This document shows, in pieces, positions 12,901 through 25,854 of a DNA stretch of 64,000 nt; within the stretch, counting starts at the first letter, position 1; the number at the start of each line of letters is the position of its first letter. The position numbers were made by a program, and so were the translations under genes. The notes under the pieces were generated by a model, which worked only from the letters and a program-made list of their open reading frames with translations, ran no database searches and was not told where the DNA came from. This DNA is from Istiophorus platypterus (Eukaryota > Chordata > Actinopteri > Istiophoriformes > Istiophoridae). The stretch covers positions 14,706,214 to 14,770,213 of the forward strand of contig CM029111.1 of assembly GCA_016859345.1 (NCBI GenBank). Direction: 5' to 3'.

Positions 12901-14469
12901 CTGGGGACATTTAAATCACTTGTGGTGCTTTGCACTATGCTGCATGCTGGAAGAAGTGGCATGAAATCCTACAGGATTTAAGTAGCTATGTGACAAGTTG
13001 ATCTGGTCCAAAACCAGAAAATATATTTGTATTTGTAGGCAGCAAAAAAAAAGAAAAAGAAAAAGAAAAAAGGACCAAAGAGTTATTATTACAGAAAGCT
13101 CTCTCAAATCAGCTGTGCAACCTGTTTTAAGGTATCTGTTTTTCAGAACACACGTGTGAAAAAAAACAAACCCTTGCCAAAAATTCTGGAGAAATCATGT
13201 ATTTGTTAGGGTTCATACTTGAGACATGATTTAATCGCAGTGCCAGTGAACAAAGAGTATTCATTTAGCAAATGTGGAGACAGACCGCGACCACAGAGGA
13301 CCAACATATCACAGATGATGCCCAATGTCTGATCAATGAGACCACTTCATTTAAAAGGGGCTTTAATATGCATCTTCTCACACAAGACTTCTTTGATGAG
13401 CTATTATCTAGCACTCATCCTCACTTTCAAATTGCAACCTTCTTAAATGCAGCTGAGCACATCATGTTTCCTTTTATCACTGTACTATTGTTTGTACAAC
13501 CTGCGAATTCTGGAAAAAAAAATGCAATTAACTCAGTGCTGCCAGTCACTCTTCCACCATTTTACGAAGGGCAATCATCCAACACGATAATCATGTAATC
13601 ACCAGCGTGTCACTGTGTCCTTATCCATCACAACCCCTGGCCAACTTTGTTTGCGTGTCTCTTACCCAGGCTACATCCAGGATTACATCACACCATCTGT
13701 ATACCAGGGGGAGAAGAAGTTGGAGCACAAGCTGGCTTCGCCGGTGTCGGACCCCCTGTACACCCAGGTGAGCAGTGGAGGGGAGTACTGTGACCCCGAC
13801 CTGAAGCACCCCGACAGCCCCCAGTCTGGCATGACAGCCAGCGGCTTCTACAGTGGTGAATCGGAGGCCCTGGCCGAGGGTTACACCATGGATGCCTTCT
13901 TCATCTCTGATGGGCGCTCGAGGCGGAAGGGGGACGGCGAGAGTCGCGGTGGGAGCTCAAGGAGTAGCAGCGCTAACGCCGGGGCTCAGGAGAGGGGGGC
14001 CAGCACGCCTCGCCACACCTGCAACGAGTGCGGCAAGACGTACGCCACCTCTTCCAACCTCAGCAGACACAAGCAGACGCACCGCAGCCTGGACAGCAAG
14101 ATGGCTCGCAAGTGTCCCACCTGTGGCAAAGTGTACGTGTCCATGCCAGCGTTGGCCATGCACATCCTCACCCACGACCTCAAGCACAAGTGCGAAGTGT
14201 GCAGCAAGGCTTTCAGCCGGCCGTGGCTCCTCCAAGGTCATATGCGCTCGCACACAGGGGAGAAGCCCTTTGCCTGCGCCCACTGTGGCAAAGCCTTTGC
14301 TGACCGATCAAACCTCCGCGCCCACATGCAAACACACTCTGCCTTCAAGCACTACAGATGCAAGCGCTGCAATAAGACCTTCGCTCTCAAGTCCTACCTG
14401 AACAAGCACTATGAGTCAGCTTGCTTCAAGGGCTCTGCAGACGAAGACGACTCTGGATCAGAAAACTAA
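9807..14469 (+). CDS. scrt2: Scratch family zinc-finger repressor 2, two exons (9807..9966, 13670..14469)
   Basis: Joined exons encode 319 residues. The protein starts with the SNAG repressor peptide MPRSFLVKKIKLDDF, which in Snail/Scratch proteins recruits LSD1/CoREST-type corepressors. A Scratch-family motif YTMDAFFISDGRSRRK is at about residues 125-140. Five C2H2 fingers follow, with first cysteines near residues 171, 202, 228, 256 and 284; the last finger ends in His-Cys, as usual for Snail/Scratch. Family knowledge: nuclear repressor binding CAGGTG-type E-boxes in postmitotic neurons. The donor (AATG|gtgagt) and acceptor (cttacccag|GC) are in matching phase and rebuild a Gly codon. The reading frame runs open upstream of exon 2 to 13615, but that part is intron. 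The N-terminal half, including YCDPD, SPQSG and the FFISDGRSRR block, resembles SCRT2 more than SCRT1, and the srxn1-tcf15 neighbourhood agrees. Length is close to other Scratch proteins. Confidence 0.95.
9967..13669 (+). other. scrt2 intron 1
   Basis: This 3.7-kb intron has no supported gene. It holds short A/T-rich simple repeats (ATT near 11295-11325, A-rich 11811-11873, AAAAAG near 13045-13071). The segment at 10640-10960 is GC-richer than the rest. The ORFs here are short and lack recognisable domains. Confidence 0.8.
13670..14469 (+). CDS. scrt2: scrt2 coding exon 2 (Scratch motif and five zinc fingers)
   Basis: The acceptor is preceded by a C/T-rich tract ending cttacccag. The exon carries the Scratch motif and all five fingers and ends with an acidic tail (SADEDDSGSEN) and a TAA stop. 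It is clearly GC-richer than its surroundings, as expected for coding sequence. Confidence 0.95.
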
Positions 14470-14777
14470 CCCACGAGGAAAGAAGCAAAATTTTGAACCC
14501 CTTGTTGTAGGTTCACCACCAATAACCCTGTTCACTCTGCCCTCCATGCCTTTTTTCTTCCCTTTTTTTAGAAAGCAATATTTTCACTGAGATTACGTGA
14601 AGAAACTCTAATGATTATGGCAAAGACAATTTCAAAAGATGCTGGATTTTTTCCCTGCACAGTAGCTAATCGTCCACAGAAACATACAATCAAACAACCT
14701 TCCCCCAAATAGAGACTGTAGATGATAGTTGTACACAATTAAGCAACATGTGCTCGCATTGATGTGGGCACATGTAA

Positions 14778-14839
14778 ACACACACACGCACACACACATA
14801 CACACATGCACACATACACACATCCACCCACCCACCCAC

Positions 14840-14870
<31 letters not shown>

Positions 14871-14957
14871 TGTATGCACGCACACACACAGACACACATA
14901 GACACGCACACACACACACTCATGTACGTACGTGTGGACACAAACACACACAAACAC
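14778..14957. repeat. CA-rich compound microsatellite
   Basis: Interrupted (CA)n with CCCA, ACAG, ACGC and ATAC variants. It lies about 310 bp after the scrt2 stop codon and produces several spurious Cys/Val- or His/Thr-rich ORFs on both strands. Confidence 0.9.
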
Positions 14958-15914
14958 TTACACAATTATATATGAGGCCTGGCATGTGAATTTTTATCAA
15001 TGACTATAATGATATTGATATCAATAGTAATAATATTTAGATTCCTGATATTTTATAGCAAATAGTAATGAGAAAATGAAAAAAAAACATAAAAAAGGAC
15101 TAACAGTGTTCTTTTGTTTTTTAGAGACAAAATGACCTCTTGTATTTTTATGCTGCTTTTTATTTGCTAAGAATTGAATTCTTTTGCAACTGCCAACATG
15201 AACTTTTTATGAAAATGTGAACTATGACAGTATTTGCAAAAAAGGGAGATCATTTTAAAAGGTTAAAGACAAACCCCCTTTTTCCACACCAATGTTTCAA
15301 TTCAACGGATGTTATTTTTGTATTTGATTTTTCTAAATTTATTTTTTTGTGCTTATTATCCCTTGTTGATCAAAAGCATCTTTGTAACTGTGGGTATTCA
15401 GAAGAAAAAAGAAAAAAAAAAGCTAATTTCAAATAAGCTATACAAGATCAAAGGCCATAGGTCAGTTAGTTTAATTCTCCAGGAGCAGTGATTTTAAAAG
15501 TGTTTAACAGGCCTGTTGAACAGGTTATCACACGCTACGTCCGATCAAATTCATAGTCTCACCCTGATGTACAGACTTGTGAAAAAAAAAAAAAATGCTG
15601 GGAGCCAGACCAAATGATCTGTCATCATAAGTGCCATGTGCGGTTGACTTGTCTATAGCAATGGAAACTCTTGTTGTTCTTCCTCCACCATGGTGGCTTG
15701 CATAAACTCTGCTACCTTCATGGTGCATCGTCCAGTCTTAACAAGCAACCTTCACCCGGCGTTTGAGGTGCTCCCCCCCCACCCCCCACCGCCAGTGTTA
15801 CCTCAGAGTGAAGGTATGGACTCACACACACCCTCAGTTACAAAGTGACAGTCAAATCATTCTGTTTGTCTGTTTTATATGTCGCTCAAAGCTCCCCCCA
15901 CGGTTCAGATGCAT

Positions 15915-16050
15915 ACCATCTATTTATCATGTAAATACTTTATTTATCTACCTATTTATCTACCTATTTATTTATTTATTTACCTTATTTTCTGTATTTA
16001 TTGAAGACTTGGTTATTTGTTGATTATCATGTATTTATTTATTGTTTATA
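15915..16050 (+). promoter_or_regulatory. AU-rich element cluster with a Pumilio-type site in the scrt2 3'UTR
   Basis: TGTAAATA (15930..15937) fits the Pumilio recognition element. Many ATTTA pentamers follow, including overlapping TTATTTATT nonamers near 15965-15985. In mRNA these are typical AREs that promote decay or translational control. Confidence 0.45.
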
Positions 16051-16307
16051 ATTTAAAAAATGAACATCCATTGACCTTGTAAGATGCTGCTGATCTTCAA
16101 AGAAAAATGTTTATATGCATGAAAACTGTAGAGAGTCCATGGGACTTAGTTTTTTAAAGAGGAACAATGTACAGTACCAGTGCTAGAGGACTTCAAACAA
16201 ATGAATGCAGAATTACTTTTGTTTTTTTCGTGGCAATAATTTTACTGACACAAGCAATTTGACATGTATAACAATCACAGCTGTCCTGTTTTCAGTCAAT
16301 TTAGGGC

Positions 16308-16313
16308 AATAAA
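16308..16313 (+). terminator. Polyadenylation signal AATAAA, probable scrt2 3' end
   Basis: This is the first canonical AATAAA after the scrt2 stop codon. No downstream cleavage site can be proven from sequence. Confidence 0.4.
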
Positions 16314-16530
16314 AAGAAACACTGACAACGAAACACTAAAATATGCTCCATCTTGCTGTTTCCCCAAAAGTACAACGTCACCTCGTGACGGGAGGTTTGC
16401 CCCCCCCCCTTTTTTTCTGTTTTTAAATCTCAGGCAATAACTGATCCCCAGAAAAATGGCTGACGTGATGTGCATGTAGATGTCACCATGTAAAACTTAA
16501 CACTATCCATTTGTTAAAAATTGGAGAGTC

Positions 16531-16569
16531 AAATAATTTAGGTGTAACCGGATTACACCTGAATTATTT
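16531..16569. repeat. Short inverted repeat (17-bp arms, 5-nt loop)
   Basis: Arms 16531..16547 and 16553..16569 are complementary at 16 of 17 positions around the loop CCGGA. In + strand RNA the one mismatch would be a G-U pair. It lies about 220 bp beyond the putative scrt2 polyadenylation signal. The stem is too short for a microRNA precursor and lacks a T-rich tail typical of a Pol III unit. Confidence 0.7.
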
Positions 16570-16715
16570 TTATTAAAAAAAAAATAAAAAGATTTCAAAG
16601 GTGCAAAAGCGATACTGATAGTGATGCAGTAACTATGACAAACAAGCAATCCTTTATACAGTGTGTCCAAAACTATTGCAAGAGTTAATTTGACTGGAAA
16701 AAGCTGCTTTTCCTT

Positions 16716-16719
<4 letters not shown>

Positions 16720-16759
<40 letters not shown>

Positions 16760-16776
16760 CATCATCATCATCATCA
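16720..16776. repeat. (TTA)n-(TCA)n microsatellite
   Basis: A TTA tract of about 13 units passes directly into an ATC tract. Confidence 0.95.
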
Positions 16777-19700
16777 ATTATTATTTTAACCTTGTCTTTT
16801 GTTTTAAAGAGCAACCAGGTAAAAAAAAAAATCTCTTCTGGCAGCTGAAAGGGAGGTACGATATGACTGAAATGTTAGAAGGTTACATATTACACAACAG
16901 GATTACAATAATTCTCATTTAGGTCACTGACATAACAAAGCATTTGAATATAGTTAAAGTCAAAGTCGCCACCACAGCGCCATTTAAAACAACTAAGCAA
17001 ATCTCTGAGGTGTCAACGGAGAGAATCCTGCTGAGATTACATAAGGATGGCTGTACGCATTTCTAACCAGCACTAATGGAAATGATCTTGACGAAAACCG
17101 ACTTGGCAGAGAAAGTTTTTTTTTTTTGAGCTTGTAGAAATAAAGCGACGGGCTGCATTGCACTTCCAACTCCCCCGACATTTTTCCCCTCTGCAATGCA
17201 CCTCTACCTCCCCCCGTGCATTTGTCCCCTGCCCTCCCCCCCTTTCCCCCACCAGCCGTCCTCATCCCGTCCCCAACTGCCTCTGAACAGACGCACCGAG
17301 GATGAGATGTGCTGAAGTGGGACTGGCGAAGGGTGGCGGAGTGTGGGAGGATAACAGGTGTTTGCAGACAGACTGCAGATAGGGAGCGTAATTGAGTCGG
17401 CGAGCGACCTCCGAGGGGAAGGTCAAGCACCAGCAGGCAAATGCACTGTCAGCTATTTTGCATATTCCAAATGGACAGCACGATTGCAGTAGTGCTGAGC
17501 TTGCCCCTTAAGAAAAAAAAACAAAACAAAAAAACACACATACAAATGAGGAGAAAAGACAGAGAAGAGGGGTGTCTGCTCTTCTCCTCTCTGTTTCGCC
17601 ATCATCTCGTCAATGGTCATCTAAGTGCTACAGCTGAATCTCTGCATGAGAGCATCCAAACCACCTGTCTCCTGATTAACACTCATTTTGTCATGTTGCT
17701 GTATTTTTGAACTATTGCAGAAATCATTACTTCCAATAGATTCTTTTTTTTTTTAGATTTTTTAATATATGTTTTGTATTTTACTGTGGGACAGGAAATA
17801 TAATGTACCTCCAAAACCTGGGGACTTTGTTTTAATGGGGAAGATAAGAGGACAGAGATGACTGAGAACAATTGGAGCTGGAGATGCACTGTTGTCTGAC
17901 ACAGTATTACAAATCATCCTCAGAGAAAATACAGATTGCAGAAATGGAGGCACAATTTCATTCAAAACATCTGAATTTAGGTGTAGGGAAACATTGTTCC
18001 TCTTTGATAATTTTGTAAATATATTTGTAAATATATCACAGCAATAATATGACAATGCATGTAGACATTTAATTGCTCTTTTTTCTATTCATGCTGTCTT
18101 TTTTTTATTAAAGGAAAAAAAAAGACAAAATACAGGTACCAATTGCAGTCGGGGTGGCCATGTGAATCAGGGAGTGTCTTGATTAAAAAAGCTATCTGTT
18201 GTAAGTTACAGAAAAAAACTTCAAACTCTGTGTATTCTCAAAGATTTGATCATGTTCTGTATGATTTCTCTGTTCTTGTTTTCTTTTATTTATGTGCCCG
18301 GCTCGGCTGCGCAATGAAAAAGTGCCAAAAAGTATGATTTCCATGACAAAAGCCTTCAACATATGGTTGGCTGCTTGAAACCTTCCATATGGTCCTCAAA
18401 GAAAAAAAACTGATTAAGATTTTCCACTTTCTTTCTCACTCTCTCTTTCTCTCTTTCTCTGTCTGTCTTTCTCTCTGTTCCAGCTGAGTATGAAGAAACT
18501 TAAGCCATGATTGCTGAGGGGTGTTTTGATTTATCTTGTTCTGCTCCAATTAATACTGATGACAACAATAGCAATGATAACGTTAATAAAAACAATAGCA
18601 CAAGGAACCTACAAGTCCACTCTGATTTCTTTGAAAATATTCACATTAGATTTTATTAGAAGGGGAAATGGGTATTTTGGGTTTTTTTTTTTTTAATCTT
18701 TTAATCATTAACACACACACACACACGCGCACGCACACACGCACACAGTGCAGATGTTTACGGACGAACCAACCTGTTCATTCAACTTTCTGTTTACACC
18801 GTTTCCTCATAATATACATCTGTGCAAAATGAAAGGCTGAGAAAAAAAAAAACAGTGACTCTGGTATGTGTTTGGAACAGCCCTATAGTCAACATTAACA
18901 CAGCGAGTAATTATATTTATGACTATGTGCCATCAGCAGTAGCCTCCTCTGTCAATGTTTGAGGGATTTTGAAGGAATTTTACTGTCAATTTACAAACTT
19001 TTAATTTCGTCGCCATGAGGCATAGAAATGCCAATATCTTTTGTTTTTCACAGCAGCGGAAAAAAAAAAGAAAAAACCTGAAACAGTCAGGAGAACCTGG
19101 CAACACCAATATAGCTTTGAATAAGAGTTCCCTGAGATGTCAGCGTTATCAAAAGCAGAGGCATCTGTTCCACCACTATTAAGCCCTTCTTGGTCATTAA
19201 ATTTTAATGGAACATTGATTTCATGCTGGAACTACTCTTTCTGAGTGACTCAAAAGCCAGAGAAAAATATGGAACAAAATAAAAATGAATCATGACAGCG
19301 GACAGGGATTATTATTCTGGAGCTTTTCTTGATTGGTTTCCAGGGAATATACAACACATGAATTCAATCGCTTGTGTCCTTCGGTGTCCTCCAGCAGCAC
19401 AGCAGCGGTATAATGAGACAGCAGGCAGAGCAGAGCAGGGACCCAGAAACAAGACACTTTGCGGCACCCTCCTCTCCTCAGCAGTGGGGAAGCAGTGATT
19501 TTTGTTCTATTGTTGTTGCTCCTGTGCCTCGGTTATGTTGCTTAAGGTAAACCAATAACTACATGAACTGTCATATCTGTTTTTCACACGCTGCCTCTTC
19601 TAAGAGTCAAATGACAGGGCTGCAACCAAGTGTTGATTCTTGTTGCGCTCGGCAGTGGCAATGGCTCACGTTGCTGCGGATCAGGATTTTGGAGACTGCA

Positions 19701-19864
19701 CATCAACATTCATGTGCAGTGCTTGCTCAAACTTTACCCCGGCAGATGTTGCCCCTTATCAGATTTTATGATGAAAGTAAATAACTGATTTCATTAGGCT
19801 ACATGGCAATGGACTGTAAAATGGGGACCGATGGAATCCAATTACATGACCCGCGGGTGTGCTG

Positions 19865-19865
<1 letters not shown>

Positions 19866-19898
<33 letters not shown>

Positions 19899-20021
19899 AA
19901 GTTTAACAACAGCCGCTGTGAGTGATCAGCACCGGGAGCCAGGGAGGGAGACTGTGGCCCTGCATACATATCCCTGCAACACTCTATAGCACAGCACACA
20001 GCCATCGCCTCCCACGGCCGG

Positions 20022-20068
<47 letters not shown>
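19866..20068. repeat. (TG)16 and (CA)23 tracts in inverted arrangement
   Basis: (TG)16 is at 19866..19897 and (CA)23 at 20023..20068, separated by 125 bp. The two tracts are reverse complements of each other. Confidence 0.9.
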
Positions 20069-20072
<4 letters not shown>

Positions 20073-20482
20073 CTCAGAGCACATCAGGTAAATGACTGAA
20101 AACAACCTTTCAAACTGAGCAAGCTACACTCTCACTCCAGAGATACCGACCTGAGCGTTGCCTTCATCTTCTGAGTGTCTGAGAAAATGTAAAAATGTAA
20201 CTGCCCTCTGATGGGATGGGGGGGGGGGTCACCACAGGGCCACCACAGCTGCCAATAGCAGCAGACGCAGGGCTTTCACACAACACAGAGAACAAGAAGA
20301 AACACACATTTTATTACCATGCTATTTATAGGAAGGCAGAAAATATTCAAAATCTGAGCTGCTGCTCTGCAGAGACAAGTGATGTTTATCAGTTAGATGA
20401 CGAATTCATTTGTGGGGGAAAGCATTTTCACTGCAACTGGTGTCTGTCTTTTTCTCATATATGAAAGAGAAAATAACATTTT

Positions 20483-20800
20483 AGTGCTGAACCAATTAGT
20501 CAGGTAATTGATTAGTCAACTCACAGAAAAGGAATCATTTAAATCATTTTTTTTCCCAACAAATTTGCCAAACATTCACTGGTTTCAGGTTCTCAGTTGT
20601 GAAGATTTTCTGCTTTTCTTCATTTCTTCTTTATAAAAGCGCAAGTCGAACATCTTTGGGGTTTGACTAATGATCAGATAGAAACAATTTGAGTTTTGAA
20701 AAACTGAGGACATCCTACTCTGTTTTTAGACATTTTGTAGACCAGATGATTAATTAATAAACTGAGAAAATAATCTTTAGAGGCAGAACTAAACTGAATA
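20483..20800 (+). repeat. Dispersed repeat, ATTAATCGATTA family, copy 4
   Basis: AATTAGTCAGGTAATTGATT, ACATCTTTGGGGTTTGACTA, TAGACATTTTGTAGACCAGA and GAGAAAATAATCTTTAGAGG follow the family order. Confidence 0.6.
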
Positions 20801-23800
20801 TCTTTGTGTTCATGACAGTTGGTCAGAAAAAGAAAAGCCATTTGAAAACGTCACATTGAGGGTTAGGAATGCATGAAGGGTATTATTCAGTATTTCAAAC
20901 AAATCCTTCAACATTAATATCAACAGATGATGAAAACAATCACGTTAAGCCTAAAGTATTTTAGCTGCAACTGGTGCCTCTCACTTTCTCACAGATGACA
21001 CAGATTACAATATGTAAGCTTTGTTATTACATAAACTATCAGTACTTGATTCAGCACCCCTCAGGATGGTGCTGGCCCTGGCTCTGACCCTTCTCATACA
21101 TCTGGCGCCATCTGTTGGCCAATCACCAGCTGTCGCCATAAACAATTCAACAACAACTGACAGGCTTTGTCTGTAGACGACGGTACCATCAGTTCAACCG
21201 AAGGATGAATTCTGTTACTCCAGACTATTTTTATTTTTCCAAATGAAAGCACATCAATTCTCCATTCAAACAGTCACCATGTTGTAGCCGGCCTGCGCAC
21301 GTACTGCCCGAAGTCATGTTGGTTAAAAACCACTTGGTTCAACCAGTCGGGGACCAGCCAACCGTAACTGCCCCTTTAAGAGCCAACAGTTTGTCTTTTT
21401 GCATTCTGCATCACAGGAGAGATGCTCATTAAAAGCGCCTCCATTCCTCACTGTTTCATCAAGTGAGACTGCCAAGCTCTTTAACTCAGTGTTCTTGATG
21501 TTTGTGCTGTTTGTGTAAAACCCATCTGTTTCCCCCGTCTCTCTGTTGGCAGAGGGTCCACCTCATCCGTATGCTTCTCTTTTTGAAGTCATGTCAAAAT
21601 CACATTTTCATGCATCTAAGATATCCAACTTGTCATCAACACTCAGGGAGAAGTCAAAGAGGGCACTCTTTAAATAGAATCTTTTTCCCTTCATGTGCAA
21701 TACATGCGGAAACAAGGACGGCAAAGGAATTACAGATATGAGGTTTTTATCATTTGCTTTAGAGACAAATAAGATCATTCTAACAATGCTTTTGTGGTTT
21801 TTTATGTTGACAGCAAATGTTATTCTGCTTCTGTATTTTAGGGTAAAGTTAATGAACTGAACCAAGGGTAAACAGAAAGGAAGACTACTGCTAAATTCCA
21901 CATCTAAGTGACCTCACTCCAAAGCACCACTTGTTCCTCTCTCTTGAGGTGAGGTTGGGAGAACAAATTTATTTCAAGGCGAGGAAGATCATTAAAAAAA
22001 AAAAAAAGCTTGACTAGAAGGAGAGAGAGCGCGGAAAATCATTTCATGGCTTTAAGCGGCGAGAGCCACCAGTGAATAATCAACATTGCCGGGCAAATCA
22101 GTCACACATTCATCCACAAAAAAAACAAAAAACAGCAACATCCACTGTCGCTAAACCGTGTCATGATTTCAGACACATTTATCCATCACAAAGCTTTAGT
22201 TTAAAGACTGAAAATCGTCGTCGGAATAATTATCACTTTAAAAGCATGTCAACGTGTAGGCTACAAAAAAAAAAAAAAAAAAAGCGAAGGTATAAATAAA
22301 TATAGCTCATTTCCCCACCGGAAAGCTGGCAGGTAATTTTCTCCAGCCGCTCTAAAGTGTGACAATCCCACGGGGGACTGAAATCTAATATTAACAGCAA
22401 ATCATTATGTGGGAACTGTTCTTCCATGACCTGCCGCCGTACCTGTGTGACTAACTCAATCTAAGTAATTGAGATGCGTTGGCAACTAGAATGCAGTCCT
22501 GCTGTGACAGCAGAGGGTCACGCGGAGTGTAGTGGGACTCCGAGCACACCTCAGCACTGGAGATGATTTACACGTCTATATGCCTTGACTGACAGGGTCT
22601 CCTCTCTTCACGTGATGCTGGTTTCCTTTTTTCGTGCACAATTGAAGTGGCTTCAGATTGACAGCAAATCAGCGACTCGACTTTGACATTATATAAAGTA
22701 GCGAAAGCCCAGGGGGGATATGTCGCCACACATATTTACTATATTGTATTTATTCATACAGAAACACCACGTCATGCAGCCAGCTGCACATTCCATGTCA
22801 GCACAATACAGTCTAATTGGAGTTTTTCAGTTGTTTTCTGCACCATAGAGGTGTCAGCTAAATTGCCCTTTGAGGAAAAAAAAATTGGAAATGTAAGGAG
22901 GCTTTAAAGGCAAAGCTACTTTGGGGGGAAACTGTAAACAGATTGTTGCTCTTATTGAATAAAAACAAACAAAAAAAACTATCAATACACTTACCTGCCA
23001 GCTTTCTGGTGGGGGAAGCTCAGTTTTATTCTACATGGATATAAAATGTACCCCTACCACTGTAAATGATTATATACTATATATAGTCTTCCTTCATGTT
23101 TTAACTGATCCCTGAGTGACCAATTAATCAACATAAAAGGTGTTGCCATTGTAGTTCAAAGTATTTGTAATAATTCAATATAACTGCCTGCCTCTCCTGT
23201 CCAAGAAATCATTTTTAATTGCCTCATTAGAAGATGCTTTAGCTTGCTGGTTGGAGAAAACAACAATAGTTCTGTTTCCACTCCACTGCCACAGATCTTT
23301 GAAGCTTTCCACTTACCTGTGCAAAGCTGTGAGCCCAGACGTCCTTTTCTGTAACCACAGCAACCTGGCTGGCGCTTTGAAATCCCTGCAAAAAATAGCA
23401 CATCACCTAGTAGTGCACTTTGAAGGACGGAGACTATATCATGCAACAGTATAGGGTACAAAACAATGACTTTATTAGAAAAACCATTGTCATCAAAGGA
23501 TTCTGTGCTGGTAGCGGCTCTTTTCAACTGCATGACTAATTGCTGGAGTGAATTTTAATGAGAAAGAGTTTGGCCATATAATGAAGGAGTTATCTTATAG
23601 AAGGGGTAAAGTCTGTGTTTACTGCAAGTACAGGCCATGAAATACTCAACATGTTACCGCCCATGCAGGCCTATTCACATGCTAAAAAGCATAACTCTTG
23701 TGTTATTGTTTCATCAGCTTGATTCATCAGCTTGATTCTTAATGACTTTTCCCAAAGAACTGCCTATTGAAATGACTTTTATTAAATGTTTCAGAGGTCG

Positions 23801-24554
23801 GCTACAGATAATGACACATTTCTTCTGTTTGGGGTCTCAGAGACTCCGGCTACAAAACACAGTTAAAGAAGGAAGGATTTTCATATGCTCTGTATCTGTG
23901 TGTGGCACTGATGTTGATGTTTGGTGTTTACACAGCATTATCCCTTCCAAACCCAAATTAGCCCATGTGGATTTCTGTCACTGGAGTTTTATACCAGGTT
24001 GCTCATAAGCAGTCTAACTTGGGTTGAAATGACAGATCAAATAATACCACTAAGTAGGATAAATGAATATTTCTTTGTATATGAATGGCTTTACCACAAA
24101 CAAAAGAAATGGTTATTTGTTATATATGTGTTCATGCATAGCCTATATTTTATTTAAATGTGAAATGTTTCCTTATTTGATGTAATAATGATGCTTCATG
24201 GTCATTTTGTCATCTAGTCACCTTCATCAAATTTGCAAGTCCAGTTTGTGGGAAAAGTGGCAGAGCATGTAAACAGGAAGAAATGCTTAATTTTTCAAAT
24301 TTTTTTTTTTCTCCATACAGAAGTGGGATCTGTGAGACTAAACCTGAGGATATAAAGCAAATGACAGCAACAGATATTGGCTGAAGACACCAATGAGCCC
24401 CCAAAACACAGGTTTACTCCATATAATTTGGACTTACATTATGCAATTAATTGAAAATTTGTTAGTTGTACCTCCATTCTCCATCTCATGGCCGGGTTTT
24501 GTAGAGGGACTCAAATTCTAGTTTTAGTTTATATTCATTGCTCATTTGGGTAAA

Positions 24555-24820
24555 GTGGTGATTTAAAGGCTACAACTGACTATTATTATTTTAGCAATCA
24601 ATAGATATGACAATAATTTTCTGAAGGATCAATTGATAGTTCAGCATATAAAATTTACCAACAGTCAAAAACCCAAAGAGGTTGCGTTTACTTTCACAGA
24701 AAACTGGTGGGAAAAAACAGCAAATATTCATTTTGTAGGAGCTGGTACCAGTACTATTTTTTGCCATATTTGGTTGAAAAATTACTATCGATCAGTGTTT
24801 ACTGTTGCCAGTACATAAGT
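24555..24820 (-). repeat. Dispersed repeat, ATTAATCGATTA family, copy 5 (degraded)
   Basis: GGCTACAACTGACTATTATT and AGCAATCAATAGATATGACA resemble the right end of the family read in reverse; the rest is poorly preserved. Confidence 0.35.
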
Positions 24821-25479
24821 TAATGGAGTACTCCAGGGTACGTGATGGTTTCCGATGCTCATGGAAATAAGGAAAGTACTTATGAAAACTGAGGGTCAAG
24901 AGGGAACCAACTACAAACCAACGACAAAAGTATTCCCATGGACTGTGGCTACCTCGACTGAATGATGCAAATTAGCAACCATATATTGTGTGGGAAAGAC
25001 CATAAGAGCTGGACAGAGTAGAATATATATATATATTTATACTTTAATTATAAAGAGAGTACATACTAATCAGTTTAAGATTATAAAAAGGGAAAAGAGC
25101 GCTAGCTTGAATGCATGCTAGCTATAGCTAAGGCTTTTACTCCATAAAAGAAAAACCCATATGTAATATTAAAGGTCATAAAGAATTAATTAATACATAA
25201 GATATACCTCGTTCATCCCTTTCTTTCAAGTGCGATTTAGTTCTTGCACATTTCACATATACAGGCCAAACTTCATGTGACAGCCAAGTTTGCATATCAG
25301 TGTTTTTTTTTTTCCTCGTAGTGTGCGTATACAGGGAAAACGCTCGCCAAAATAAAGGTTTTTCTCGAACTAAACCTACAAAATAAAGGTCCTCAGTCGG
25401 ATAACACAAAATGTACCATAGACTAAAGTACTCAAAACCAATAATTGAACAAGGTCACATACAGACCCCCCCAGGAGGT

Positions 25480-25690
25480 TAATCTAGCCATGTCAGAGAG
25501 TAGATGGTGAAGATTTAGCCTGTAATTTCCCTCAAGATTTGGTAGAGACCAAAAACAGAGCTGAAATGTAGTATATATTAGACTTACACTTCATCAGGTG
25601 GCCGGAGACACAAATCCTAATGAATGATAATGTTGCTTCCTAGCTGCTGAATGCCCACCGTACCAAGTGGTAACAATCAGTCTAGTGTAA
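25480..25690. repeat. Dispersed teleost repeat fragment
   Basis: GGTAGAGACCAAAAACAGAG, TTAGACTTACACTTCATCAG and GAATGATAATGTTGCTTCCT are shared with a family also present at 60.5 kb. Confidence 0.45.
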
Positions 25691-25854
25691 GTAGCACAAA
25701 CAGTGTGTGCGAACCTGAATGAATGTTATAGTGCTTATTCACTGCAGTGTGTTGTAGGACAGGTATTATTCTTTTTTACCTTAATGTGATGGCAAAGGCC
25801 AGTCTAACAACATTTAAATCATCTAAAGACTACAAAAAAACCCTGTTTTTACTT

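Larger units (their letters stand above)
14470..16330 (+). other. scrt2 3' untranslated region (inferred)
   Basis: Between the scrt2 stop and the first clear AATAAA (16308..16313) lie about 1.84 kb without coding potential. The stretch contains a long CA-rich microsatellite, a Pumilio-type TGTAAATA and repeated ATTTA elements. The extent is inferred from the polyadenylation signal only. Confidence 0.5.
16570..25480. other. Gene-free stretch between scrt2 and srxn1
   Basis: It holds microsatellites and two dispersed repeat copies, listed separately. A C-rich patch at 17160-17290 gives a 145-codon minus-strand ORF of low complexity. I see nothing that supports a gene. Confidence 0.7.

Noticed and set aside
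13853..14401. 182-codon and other frames inside scrt2 exon 2
   Set aside because: Out-of-frame shadows of the zinc-finger exon.
14632..14989. Cys/Val-rich and His/Thr-rich ORFs
   Set aside because: Translations of the CA-rich microsatellite in both strands.
16993..17430. 145-codon minus-strand ORF
   Set aside because: Created by a C-rich patch; Gly/Lys/Ser low complexity, no domain, no conserved start.
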